A stretch of DNA of 64,000 nt, taken from contig VZSF01010146.1 of assembly GCA_013398295.1 (NCBI GenBank), positions 124,974 through 188,973 of the forward strand, in the 5' to 3' direction. A program made the translations under genes and the position numbers. The notes under the pieces were generated by a model that was not told the origin of the DNA, did not search any database, and was given only the letters and a program-made list of their open reading frames with translations. The stretch's first letter is position 1; every line of letters begins with the position of its first letter. This DNA comes from Chionis minor. Lineage: Eukaryota > Chordata > Aves > Charadriiformes > Chionididae. Shown piece after piece: positions 42,501 through 54,261 of the stretch.

Positions 42501-43462
42501 ACAAATCAACAACTCTACTGAAACTTTCCTTTTTTTTTTTTAATAAGCAAATTGCATTAAGCAAATATGCAACATAAAAGCCCATGGCAAGGGTAATTTC
42601 ATACTGAACACTTCAGAGGATGCTCTAAACTCCTTTAAAACTGGCTTTTCATAGCGCCCAGCACCACCTATTAGAGGGGTGCTTTTCTTCTTCAGGAAGT
42701 TGAAGATATACAGAAATATGAGCACCAGAGAGAAGCTCAGGTGCTGTTTCACTGGGTAAAGAACTGGGCATCTCCAGAGATGCCACGAATTCAAAAAATC
42801 TGCCTGCGAAGGCACCGATGTAAATTTAAGGTGGGTAGTAGTCACTGGGTAACTCTCTCCTTGCAGTCCCTCATAGATTTTTAGGACGTGGCAAATTTTT
42901 CCATTCTGTGTCACCTCACTTTGATCCCAGGGACAATTTTCATAACATTGAAAGCATGGAAGAAACATGCTAAAACCACAAGGATTGACAATGCATATTC
43001 ATCCATCTATTCAGATAGAATTGATCATCTTAACCTTTTCTCTGTGCGTAAATTTACACTGCCCTAAAACATTTACAAACTTTCTCACATAAAATCTGAA
43101 AGGTAAAGAACCCTCAAAACACGAAAATCACTCAAGAATAAGGAACACAGGAAATCATCATCAAAATGCTTAATTTTAGAACACATATACAAAAAAACCC
43201 CAAATACAAAGAAACAAAGATGAGAAATGATTGAGCAAGGGGTAATCCCTCAGGCTACAGAAAACTTTCCGCAGCTGTGATAAAGCCTTCTATCTAACCT
43301 GCTTCATTACCAGCGTTCACTTGAAGACATTCTACATAGCAGCCTGTGTAAAAAATGTCACGTAAGTCAGCAAAATACTGAGGTTGAATTAAAACTAAAA
43401 ATAAAGGCACGGAGGGAGAGAAGAAAGAAGAAAGAGCAGAAGGGTCCCTACCTTGGCCTTAC
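39517..43462. other. Non-coding intronic DNA beside the VTI1A GMLRR exon
   Basis: Contains one MIR-like remnant (40690-40795) and a 142-codon minus-strand frame at 42540-42968 whose TAA stop runs straight into an A-rich tract. I do not recognise that frame's product. Confidence 0.5.
40690..40795 (+). repeat. MIR-like ancient SINE remnant
   Basis: The plus strand reads CCCTATTCCGTCACTGATTT, then GTTAGCTATGGCACCTAC, then CCTGTGTCTGCTTTTATTCC and CCATCTCC. It is comparable with MIR cccagctctgtcactgac...gtgtgacc...cctctgtgcctcagtttccccatctg. It is diverged, so the call is moderate. Confidence 0.42.
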
Positions 43463-43524
43463 CTTCGCAACATTCCCGTCAAAATCCTGGAACTCTTCCC
43501 CAGGTTTGCATCTGTTTCTCTAAG
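43463..43524 (-). CDS. VTI1A: VTI1A internal coding exon, end of Qb-SNARE helix
   Basis: The next VTI1A exon. On the minus strand the acceptor is CTTTTCTTCCCAG, followed by 20 whole codons starting LRETDANLGK and continuing SSRILTGMLR, plus two bases (AG) of a split Arg codon; the donor is GTAAGG. It joins in frame with the exon at 48029-48099 (which ends on a whole codon) and supplies the last layers of the SNARE helix up to the GMLRR just before the C-terminal membrane anchor, about residues 167-187. The residues match the vertebrate protein as I recall it. The membrane-anchor exon is not visible in this window. Translation through the unspliced donor gives ...CGA AGG TAA, so intron retention would stop at ...GMLRR without a transmembrane segment. 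At 62 nt the exon is frame-shifting if skipped. Confidence 0.97.
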
Positions 43525-46500
43525 CTGGGAAGAAAAGAGTCCCATTAAATGCAAAAGGCACATGTACTCCGTTCTGTACAAAGGACAGATATTTCTAGTG
43601 TCATTTGAGTCAATCAACTTCTGTTTTAGCCCACAACAAACTCACGTGTAAAAAGGACACCGAAGCTCCGAATTTTAAGAATGTTTTGTCTGTTTTTCAC
43701 TTACATAAAGATGAAACCCACGGAAGATAAGACATTGAAGCAACAAAGGTGAACCAGGATAAAGAGCAAAAGCTTTACAAATAAAGGGTTGCAGGTAGAA
43801 GCCATATAAATTGGTATCTATAATTCCCACTGATGTGTGTATGTGTATTGGTTATGTATATTAGTGAGGGCATCAAGGGATGAAGAGACAGCCACGCGCT
43901 GTGTTCCTGATGCTCTATGAAAAGAAAAACAAACATCTCTTTCTTCCACTGTTTTTCAAAGACAGTAGTTTAAAGAAAAAGCAGAAATACAAAACGGTGT
44001 CCTTTTACCAATCCTTTGTAAAAGAAATATGCCTGTACTGCCCCTTAAACACAAAACTCGTACTGATCTTACAGCAGCCACCGCTGGCATGGATGCTCAA
44101 ATACTTTGTGAACAGTATATATTATGTACATGAGGCACAGCTGTATAATATATATTTTTGCATGTAAAGATCACTCTCTCACTGTAAATAGAATTTTTGC
44201 AGTTTATTAGGACACAGGAAACCTACATTTAGAGCTAAACTCAATTAGATGACTTGTTCTACAGCTCTCAAAAATTTTGCAAAATAAGTAAAAGCAGAAC
44301 TGAATAAAAAATGAAATTGGGGAGATGAAAAGTTATGAAGCAAATGAACTTTATATTAAAAAAGAGCAATTGCTTCTATTATTCTCTAAAAGGGATCAAA
44401 ACCTCCCCTATATTTTTTGTGTTTATTAGTGTTTGTGTTCCACAAAAGGAAGCCTAGAAATGAAGATGTGCATAGGAAGAATCAGCTTACTCTCCTACTG
44501 CTTCTTTTCCTACTGGTAGCTAGAGGAGAGACATCTTCGGACTTTTTAGGAATCTTGGAACCAGTGAGACATCAAAATCTACTGTAAATGATAATGTAAT
44601 GATTGTCAGTTATGAAATAGCATGGACTACTGTTTCTAACATGCCCCGAAACACAGCTGTGTGTACATACATAAAAACATTCCGCTCCTTATGAAAGCTG
44701 AATATTTACCTCTTCATTATCAAATCAGATTGAAAGGATTACCTGACTCATTGACTTCTTACTAAAGAAACTTTGTTGGATAAGAAAAAATGCATCCTGT
44801 GTTTTAAATCCAACAAAACAGTAGCACTGCCAAGAAAAGTGGCAGTCTTCCAATAACAAATCACCTTCACGGTAACAAACCACTATTATATTTTGAATAT
44901 GTGCACAGCAGCAATATTAAAACCAGTTTGTATTGCGGAGCTCAATACTGTAAATATTTGCTACCAGATTTAATGCTTATTGCTCAAATCAGTAGTTGCG
45001 ATCAATGACACATAACCTTTTTGCATAAATTTCCTCCTTGTTCTTGTAAAATATATTAAGAAAATACCAAGTAGAAGCTAGGACTGGATAACACCAACCA
45101 AGACTTGCTCTTAGCAATACCCTATTCCATAGGATGGCTTGTACTGACTCTCAGATAATTATGTGCCATGATGGAGCAAAGATGAGCACTATATTCCAGG
45201 GAGGCCATTCTTATTTTTTACTGATTCATCTAGACAATTCAAGCTCCAGAAAAGCAGTTTAGCCCAGTTTGACACAAGCAACAGAAGAAAAAACGTCACA
45301 ATAATCTTTAAAGGGCTCATTAAAAAGCCAAGTTTTTATCTATGCTAGAAGGGAATCTGAAGTACAAATGTATGCTTTACATTGGTCTTTTATTATTCAT
45401 AAAGATGCATTTAACACTTGGGGCTTCTCCTCCCTGAAAAGAAAAGGAGGAGAAAGTAGCTCTCTCCTTTTTACCATTATATGTTTGATCCTAACTTTCC
45501 TCTCTTGCTGCAGGATTCTACCTGACAGCTAGAGTCAGTAAGGATAGTTAGGAAGGGGATGCTGAATCTTAGAGGTTTGACAAACTCCTCTAAGCAAGAC
45601 GACCTCATATTTTTATGATAATAAAAAACCCCACAAAATAAGTGAAAGAATTGTTAAGAAACAAACACGTACACACATAGTTGGAAGGTCTCTAGCTACC
45701 TCCCAAGAGAACATTAAAAAAACACCTTTTCTTCCTGCATTGGCAGAAAAAATAACAAAGAGTTTCAAACGGTAAGTTTGTTTTTATTTAAAACTGAAAT
45801 AGCTGACGGTAGCTCTTCCATCATTTCTTTACCAGTACCAGTGCACAGCAGAAGCTGAAGAACTGGTGGCATGCAAATCTGTTAAATGGCGTAAGACGGC
45901 ACTTCCTCATTTCCCAGAACTGCTATAGTGAGAACGTAACGATGGATGCTTTGATATTAGCAATGGCAAATCTACACAGTGTTTAAGAAAGCTTTTAAAA
46001 AATGTTATTAAGAATAATAATGTGAAAGGACGGAAGATGAACAAGATGCTGCTGTTGATATCTTGTCTGCTTAGACACAATTTAATTTGAGATTTTCCTA
46101 AAAAAAAGTTGCACCTCTTAGAGTCCTTTATAGTCCAGTTAACCTATCTGACTCTCATAGCACAGCTTTTATCCCTTCTCTTTGCCTTAAAAAAAAAGTA
46201 GCTTAGGTAATTCCTCTTCACAACTGTTATTATGCATGTATTTTGCACTGCATGTCATCTTCATTTATTCAAAATGATACTAGCTACAGCTTGCATTTTT
46301 CTTCATTCCAACGTTTTATTCTGCAGACAGGGAAACTCAAATGTGTAAATTTAACCAAACTATAGAGACACTAACTCATTTAAAATTTCACTTGAAAGAA
46401 AGTTTTCCTCCCTTTCATAACATTAAACTGGTAAGAACTGACCGTTATACTCAAGTTGACATCTGACTTTCAGAAGACAAGTTTGCTCCCTGGTTGGTAA

Positions 46501-48028
46501 GATAATAACACCATGTATTCAGCATAGAGCTCTTACGCATTGACAGAGCATCCTCTGTCCTGGTCTTTAAAAAATCTCCACAAAATGGAAAAGTAGCCAA
46601 GTTATCCAAGATCATGCCTGACTGTACGTCTAAGCATACAGACAGCTGGGACAGATGCACTCATATGGTTCCAATGGAGAAGTTTTCTGAATTCCCTGAA
46701 CAAAATAGTTTAAGTGGCATATGATAAAAACATGGAATTTGAGATCTCCCATTTATGACAAGAGGTCTTTCATGGAACTATTTCCCAGAATACCCTTATT
46801 TTCAATCTTGCTCCTTGCAGCTTACAGGTTTTGCCATCAAAGAAATTTGCTCTTCAGTTGGAAAGCATGGAAAAGGAAAAGTTATGCGATGAATGATGTG
46901 TACAGTACTATCAGTACACTCCCTCTTTCCTGAGGATTTTGAGGATCAGCAGAAAGGGATACACGTTACTCATCTCCATTGTGTAGGTTTTACTTGTCCA
47001 GCAAGAAACAGAAAAGCATCTCAGACTCAGCAGTCACTAGGGACATGAGGAGTGGAGATGAAATAGGACACAAACAACACTTGGTAAATGCTCACAATCC
47101 CTAGTTACATTTCATGATTTAGTTATACTTAATGTTTTAAAGTAGCTAATGCCCAGGACTTGAGAAAGCAACTGGTACAGCTGACAGAAAATGCCTTGTT
47201 AAAGCCATCATATGAGGCTTTACCAATCAAAGCTACCCACGTGAAGTAACTCCCTGGGACAGATAAAGGAGCTTTCTGAAGTGGCATCAGCTAGAGGCCT
47301 GTAGGAGGACTTAGCTTTGGCAAATTTGGATGCTCAGCAAAGTATCTGATCAATATTTCACGGCCAGAAAATCACACAGGCTCAGTCACTCTTGGTTCCA
47401 TGAGCAGAAATCAGAGCCAGGGAGGCAAATTTCTCACACTGAAGTTCAGAGAAGTTGCATGCATGGGATGAGAGGGGCACCTCGGCATCTTCACTACCTC
47501 CACAAAGTAGTGTTGATCCCTATGGAGGCGACATAAGCCAAAAAATGACACAGCTATGTTATCTTGACTGCAGTGACACAGCAGGAGTGTAAGGAACCAC
47601 TACCTGCTCTTTCACACAGAATTGCCTAAGGAGTCCATTATTAGCACCTGCAGCTACAAAGAGTGAGGCTGATTGACTCGTAGGAGGAAAGTCATGATAA
47701 CGAACTTTGTTTCACTGGAAGTCCAAGAAGTCATTGCAATGGACATTATAAAAAAGGACAGAAAACTGGCTTAATTATGATGTTAGTGACAAAGTTTGCT
47801 TCCAACAGTGGGTCTGGTGACTTCAGGACAACTCCCTGTAGGAGAGGCTTTGCAGGATGGGGCCCATACAACACTTTTTAAGTGCTTTGCTGCAGATGGT
47901 CACTATATCTCATGATAACAGCTGATTTATTAAAACTGATCAATATGCTGGATTATTTTTGCATGCACAGAGAACTTGCCGGAAACAAATAAAATCCGAG
48001 ACCAGCAATTACTTATTATCAAACTTAC
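43525..48028 (-). other. VTI1A: VTI1A intron between the two coding exons in this window
   Basis: A 4,504-nt intron with canonical GT-AG ends on the minus strand (donor GTAAGT at the high-coordinate side, acceptor CCCAG at the low side). The interior is AT-rich non-coding sequence. I see only short A/T tracts, no clear CR1 or MIR copy, and small ORFs that I do not believe are genes. Confidence 0.9.
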
Positions 48029-48099
48029 CCTTTCCCGAGCACGCTGGATCTTCTCTCTGTCATGGCTGAGGTTTTCCAGCATCTCCTGTCCAATCTGCT
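48029..48099 (-). CDS. VTI1A: VTI1A internal coding exon, Qb-SNARE helix (central part)
   Basis: Internal exon of VTI1A, the Qb-SNARE that pairs with Golgi/endosomal partners (for example syntaxin 16 and syntaxin 6 complexes) in endosome-to-TGN fusion. Read on the minus strand it starts after the acceptor ...TTTTTTAATGCAG with two bases (AG) completing a split Glu codon, then encodes 23 residues beginning QIGQEMLENL and ending IQRARER, and ends on a whole codon (AGG) before the donor GTAAGT. All 23 residues match the vertebrate VTI1A sequence as I remember it, at about residues 144-166 of a 217-residue protein. The product is part of the heptad-repeat SNARE coiled coil. Codon 13 is GAC (Asp, 48059-48061), at the position occupied by the zero-layer Gln in VTI1B. 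Length 71 nt is not a multiple of three, so skipping it would shift the frame. The next exon downstream is at 43463-43524. The identification is firm; only the residue numbering relies on memory. Confidence 0.97.
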
Positions 48100-48978
48100 C
48101 TGCATTAAAAAATCAAAATGTAAATCATGAAAAATATAGCTTGTGACTGTAAGGCCTCAAAATGCCAGGTTAGATTGTAACAACAGCATTTAATACGTAT
48201 GGTAGTCTAATCACTCCTCCTAACTGCAAAGAGGAAGACATCATTATAGTAAATTTTAAGTTTTTCAAGCAATGTAAAACTGAAGAAGTGACAACCAAAC
48301 CAGAAGCGGTCCCCTTGCAATCTCTTGAGGTTGTCTAGGCCCTGGGAATTGACGCTGACCTTTGGTCTGCGAAACAAAGGCAAGAAGACCTTCAGACTTG
48401 CTCTAAGTGCTGGTTGTTCACACTTCCCACACACTCCTCAAGCCCACTCCTTGTCTTAGCATGGAAGTCAGGAAGCCTTCGCTAAAACACCAGCCATCCT
48501 TACACCTCTAGAGACACTGAGAAGTCATATTAGAAGATTTAAATTCTCCGTGCCTCTCAGCATTTACCATCAATGCCTAAATAAAAGCTATTTCAGGCTA
48601 AGCTCAGTTACTGGTGTCTATTTTGCTCCATCATGGACTATTTCTGGCAAGCTTAGAGATACACGGTAATGGATCTCCTGACGTTCTTAATAGCAGACAT
48701 GGATATTAACCTATTGTCATCACCCTTTGTTTATAAAGGGGTTGTTTGCTTCCTCAACTTATGCTGAACCAAAGGTTGCAAAACTATACTGGAGAGGCCA
48801 CGGTACAAAGACAACACAGGGCCAAAACTTTACTCTTCAAACACTTTCAGTCAAATGTTGTTCTTACACTGAAATATTAGCGGCAAGTATAGAGAAGAGA
48901 TTTTAATCTTCAAAGCTCTATAGAAACATTAAGAAACTCTCTCTCTATTTCCCTGAAGGAGAAAAATAAGTTAAATCA

Positions 48979-49065
48979 GTCCCATTTTACAGATGGGGAA
49001 ACAGACTCAAGCAGCTGAAGCAGCTGTAGCTTGCCTCAGGACACACAGCACGTGTGAGACAACCA
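48979..49065 (-). repeat. MIR-like ancient SINE remnant (minus)
   Basis: The plus strand reads TCCCATTTTACAGATGGGGA then AACAGACTC, later TAGCTTGCCTCAGGACACAC followed by AGCACGTGTGAG. This matches the reversed MIR core (ccattttacagatgaggaaactgaggc...agcttgcccaaggtcacacagctagt). It is the clearest MIR match in the window. Confidence 0.7.
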
Positions 49066-49297
49066 GCATTTCTGTGCACATTCATTTAGGCTACTTAGCT
49101 AGTTTGTCAGAGATATGCAACAAAACTCAGTGAAACAACAAAAATATGATTATTTTTTTTTCATAAACAACAAAAATCATGCCTTGCTTTCATTCTGGTG
49201 AGTAAGTGGGATCTTGAAATGCCATTATTTGAAGAGCCTCAAGAAAATTAATCATTAAAATTTCAACAATATGTTACTAGAGCAAACATGACTATTC

Positions 49298-49316
49298 TTT
49301 TTTTTTTTTTTTTTTT
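49298..49316 (+). repeat. T19 homopolymer
   Basis: Nineteen T bases; a poly(A) tract if read on the minus strand. No retroelement body was recognised next to it. Confidence 0.9.
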
Positions 49317-51692
49317 AATAGATGCAGTCCATTTTCAGGAAACAATCCAAAGTAGAATCACCTCCAACTTTAAAAATTTGAGACAAGCAATTTTTATTTT
49401 TTTTTCTAAATCTATTTAACACAAGGTACACACTCTGCCAGATAAAGTCTAAGGAAATTCATTACATATATATTTCTCTATCTGTTGCCAAGTACAGTAC
49501 AAGTAAGATAAATATTTCCTCAGATATCTGACCACAAATTGACATCCTCATTATGCTATCTTGTCCCTCTTGGCTTGCTGCTCTTTACTTGTAGCTGTAT
49601 ATACAATGCCTCCCAAAGGTGAAATGCGGTAAGATATGTGGTTATTGAGTTAAAACAGCTGTAAGGTGCAGTACAGCTATACAAATGGTAGCCTACGAAA
49701 GTGATTCAAGACAGCTTTGCCTGTGTTTGCATGTCAAAGGACTTACGGGATGAAACTAAACTGAGCTTATTCCTCATCAAAGCACTCAAAATACTGTAAT
49801 ACACAAAGAGATACATGCATCCAGTGTAATCTGAGGGAGAAAAAACAAAACAAAATCCCTTAAAAATAGAGAGGGGAAAAAAAAATCAATAAATTACTAA
49901 CCAAGTAGCAGGAGGTGGGATGATAACAAATATTTATTGCTAAAAATTATATGTATGTTTGCACAGACATAAAGGAGTGCGAGGAGCAGATTTTCCTTCA
50001 AAGGGATAACTATAAAGTAAATGGCTGAAATGGCTTGGTATTTCACAAAGCTCAAAAATATCTTTATAGGAAACAGCTCTATTTTTATTACACCAATTTT
50101 AAGCAAGTTACTGTGGGGTTTTTTTTTCATCTTCTTCCTGTCACTGGCAAGTTCACACTCTTAGCTTTTTATAATGATTGAGTTTATTTTCCAACCATCA
50201 ATGTGACAGCAGCATCAACTGTAAGTGAGGGTAAAACACCGTCACTTTGACGAATAGTGTATTTTCCTCTCATTGTCGATGACTGAAGACATCAATAAAT
50301 AAGGAAGGAGAGCATGTCAGCCAGAATATCACAGAATGAATTGTTGATATGACACTTAGGGATTAAACCTTCAGCCATGAAGTTCAACCTAGCAGAGGGG
50401 TCTGAGAAGTGAGATAGTTGCGTTTCTTCCCAGCAGCCTCTATAGATAAATAATTGGACGGATCATCAATTTTACAGGAGCAACTTTACTCTACATGCAC
50501 TTTAGTTGATGATCTTTGGCCTTCTTTGGGCTAAAATAACAACATAAGTTGAACAAAGAGACATAACGGAGGTAACATAATCTCACAATAAGTTTGCAAA
50601 CATAAATTGACACCTTTATCCATAGATCCTCTCGATATCCTTGCTCTACTCAGAAAATTCACTGATGACAGTGGAACTTGATTTTTAGCTGGAAGGTCAA
50701 GATAGTCAAAAAAGTATTAATAAATAAAGAAAATACAGACTTATAAATGACATGAAGTCTCCTCACTTGGTTTGCAACCGAAGGCGCCCAGGACTGGGAA
50801 AAAAAGGTAACATTAGCCCACAATACAGCTAATTACAAGCTTGACATCATTGCTATCTGCTTGCTATAATTTTTCAAGTTTCCCCACGACTCTGATGTTT
50901 TCCTGACAGTTAAAACCTTCATCTATGTAGCACATTCATGCTTTTAGTGCAACAGTGCTGTATAGATATTTCCAGACTACTTAGAATGCAAATCATTGAC
51001 GATGCTACTACAGTTATGTGAAAAGGTCAGGTTTCTAAGATATACTGTAGTGCAGATGCATGAATTAAGACCAATACACAAAATGAAGGGTGTTGCATGT
51101 TGCCAGTAATGGTGTTATTTCCATAGAATCTTAACAATGTCAATTATTTGGGGATTACCTTTTAGTCAGTATGTACGGACACTGTTTAGTACAGTGCAGT
51201 CCCAAGTCCTACAAAAGACTGCACGGTGTTGCCTCTTCTAACCGAAATTCCCAAAGAGATGCATAAAATTATGTTCTTAAATTACAGCTAAACTATGAGA
51301 AGCTGAAGGGTGAACGCATTTACATCGTTATTATCTGTGCACTGACAGAGGGCAGGAATATTTGATATAGCAATTATCGCAGTCTTAAACAATGCAGTGA
51401 TGAACAGGAAAAAAAAAATTCTGAAAAAGTACATAACTTAATGTTAACAAGCATCAGCCTTAAAGAGTGAATGCTGAAATTCACAGCCTTAAAGGTATTC
51501 CACCTTAAAGGTCTTTGAACAAGGTATGGGAAATCAGCGTCCTTGGTGCTGAACACTTTAATGTGGGTCCAACACAAATGGTGCCTGGTCCAACGAGACT
51601 GTGTTATGTAAAAAAAGGTAACATTTCTTATCCTAAAACACTGAACCTGATTAGAAGAATGAAGACGCTTTCCCCAACTGAAGAAAAAAACA

Positions 51693-51704
51693 CCCCCCCC
51701 CCCC
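51693..51704 (+). repeat. C12 homopolymer
   Basis: Twelve consecutive C bases after an A-rich block. Length is error-prone. Confidence 0.95.
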
Positions 51705-52310
51705 AAAACAGCAAATGCAAACCCAGCTTCCCCCTTCATGTGTGCAAAAATTGGCACATGGTTTTCAACTTTTATACTGATATAAACCCAAAAGATAATG
51801 ATCACTTATAGCGATGCTTTACACTCCTGAATGCGTCTTTACTTTGGAATTTGCCTGTAACCTATATGCGGTATTTATATGTACAAATCAAAATTATTTA
51901 ATATATGTTCCACAAAGCTTGACTTCTAATACCTACACACATATCAAGGACGCAAAATAAGTTGTGCTTGACTGGTGTTGCTTTTCCTTTTTTTGCCTCC
52001 AGCCATTTAGGCATTTATTTACTTTATCAGCTAAACTGATTTTGAAAGAGCTTTTCCTAATCACTCAAGTCAATAATACTTTTTTCCTTTGGAATGACTA
52101 ATATATTTACTCAAGAGACAGGAACGATACAGAATGAGCCTCTCCAGGCTTTTGGATAAACAAACATGCATTTTTATGAACTTAGAAGACAGAGTCCTCA
52201 TTTTTCTTTTCATATAAAAATAAAATAACCCAACATGGTTTATACAGCACTTTTCCTCTGTAAGTGTATCCTCTGTGTGTGTGCGTGTCTACAAACACAT
52301 TTCACAAAAG

Positions 52311-52739
52311 GCAGCAGATATTCTGATATGGTTTGAAACATAAAAAAAGCTTAAAACCAACCACATCATGGAGAGGACGTTCGGAAGTATGATTTGCCCA
52401 ATCTCATCGTATGTACAATACATGCATGTGAGCTATGTAATTACAGGTGGGAAAAGAAAAAAATAATTTACACTGTGAAAAGCAGAAGATTATGTTAAAA
52501 ATCAAGATGGCTGATCTACAGAATCATGAAACAAACTCAAAAAACCACTGTGTGTTGTGACAGAAGGAATCAGAGAAGGCATGGAGAACATTTCCACCCT
52601 GAGATCCTCAGCCTTCCCTAGTTAATAATGCCTTTTGGGGAGCCCAATTCTGTGTTGTCTGTGCTTCCATAAGCAAAAGCTTCATAAAAATGCAGCAGAT
52701 ATTCTGGTATTGTTTTTTCATAAGCAAAAGCTTATGGAA
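52311..52739. repeat. Local duplication with direct and inverted repeats
   Basis: GCAGCAGATATTCTG occurs at 52311-52325 and 52692-52706, each followed about 20-30 nt later by an AAGCTTA motif. CATAAGCAAAAGCTT occurs at 52668-52682 and 52719-52733. TTCCATAAGC at 52665-52674 is the exact reverse complement of GCTTATGGAA at 52730-52739. The combination suggests a small duplication event. Confidence 0.7.
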
Positions 52740-54230
52740 AATTTTTGGAGAAGAACTACACTGACACAGGTAGAAACTCTGTAAACATACTCATGGCTGG
52801 GACACTTTTTTTAAAAGCCACTCCATTTTGGACCAGTTAAAAGTTTCAAATTTAGAAGACTAAAAGAGATAAATCATCAACAGCAGTTTCGGGGAAAAAA
52901 ATGCTAGAAAGTGTTAAACCCTAGCTGTTCAGAGGTGACAGCACGTAGATTTACAAACTTGTAAAATATATGTTGCAGGATCTACAAGAATTTAAGGTTG
53001 AGTCAAATGTTTTATACTTCTGACAGCAGAAAGTTAATAAAGAAAGTGATGACATATCTTTAAGTGCAGGGACACAGGTAAAAGTCCTATAAATTTACAA
53101 GTTCGCAGTTGATATCTATTTACATTGAACAGCCAATATAATTAGAGACAGAAGGATTTAGATCATTAAAGTTATTAAACGACAAGTACAGGTTAATACA
53201 GATAAATGAGGGATAATATAATGGCTGTAAGTCAATGGAGAGACAATTTGTAGAGCATTAACAGAACAGTGAAACATGAGAGTCGGTGCTGAAATGCCTC
53301 AAGAATCTGCCACAGAGAAGTTAATCTGCATGCTGTTAAGTGGTCACTTAATAAAAAAATGCTGTGGAGACTAGTTGGCCTCTTCAGCAGAAGCAAATGC
53401 TGTACCGGTAGAAAGAGTACTGACAGTCAACAGCATACACTGAGGACATCCAACACTTCCAGAGCCGTCAGAAGTTCAGTTGCAAAAGAAGATAAAAGAA
53501 GTTGCCCAGTGTTACTGTGAAAGGAAAAAAAACCCTGAAAATACCTCCCAATCCTGCAAAGTCCAAGACGTCCACCAAACTTAAAATACAAACATTTTTC
53601 AAGTGAAAAAGGTCCCTCTAAGTTATAATAGATGATCATGAAATTATTTGCATTGGCCAATAGCAAAAGGGCCCCGTTGATCCCCAGGTCAGGGAAACCA
53701 GAAAGAAAAACATCCAGAACACCTAATCAGAATTCAGGCTTTGTGCTTTGTTCAAAATAGGGAAGAAAAGATATTTGAGGAAGATGCCACATGCCTTTAA
53801 GAACAAACCGGGAACACTTCATAACCAACACCTCCCATGGTCCAGGCCTATTCTGTCCTTCCCCAGGAAAAAAAAAAAGGCAGATGAATGAGAAGAAAAC
53901 AGGAAAAAGAAAGGAGAAAGATGATATATGACAGATCTAGTAACTTCACCTCCAGTAGCCTTTTCTTTTTCTAAGATTTCATACCTTCTCTGAAATCCTA
54001 ACTTACATCAATCTGCTGGTATAAAACTACTCATCTCTCACTAACTGATGTATTTTTTTCTGACTACTCCCATCACCCATCTATCTGAGCTCCCTCACTA
54101 ACATCCTCACAGCAACATTCACAGGAGGTGGCAGACTTTGATTCTCCTGAGCGCTTGTCTACATTGAAGTCCAGCCATTGCTCTAGCCATGCACTAGCTC
54201 GGCAATGTTCATCTGCTCCAAATTCCTCCC

Positions 54231-54261
54231 TTCATATCTTTTTTCATATCTCTTCATATCT
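54231..54261 (+). repeat. Three-copy TTCATATCT tandem-like repeat
   Basis: TTCATATCT appears at 54231-54239, 54243-54251 and 54253-54261 within a pyrimidine-rich stretch. Confidence 0.75.

Larger units (their letters stand above)
1..43462 (-). other. VTI1A: VTI1A intron following the GMLRR exon (partial, runs off left edge)
   Basis: Starts with the donor GTAAGG at 43462 and continues to the left edge without a recognisable terminal exon. I looked by eye on the minus strand for the IIQNR...SVRRH-stop type end typical of VTI1A and did not find it, so at least 43 kb of this intron is present. The mammalian gene also has a very long final intron before TCF7L2 (from memory). The contents are listed separately as repeats and candidate elements. 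I cannot exclude an alternative terminal exon that I failed to recognise. Confidence 0.75.

Noticed and set aside
50329..50370. AATATCACAGAATGAATTG, similar to a reversed CR1 3' octamer end
   Set aside because: The following sequence does not continue with the CR1 3' UTR, so one short match is not enough.
51374..51805. 143-codon minus frame with a fairly hydrophobic product
   Set aside because: Runs through a C12 homopolymer (giving a glycine run) and overlaps a 98-codon plus frame; looks like chance.
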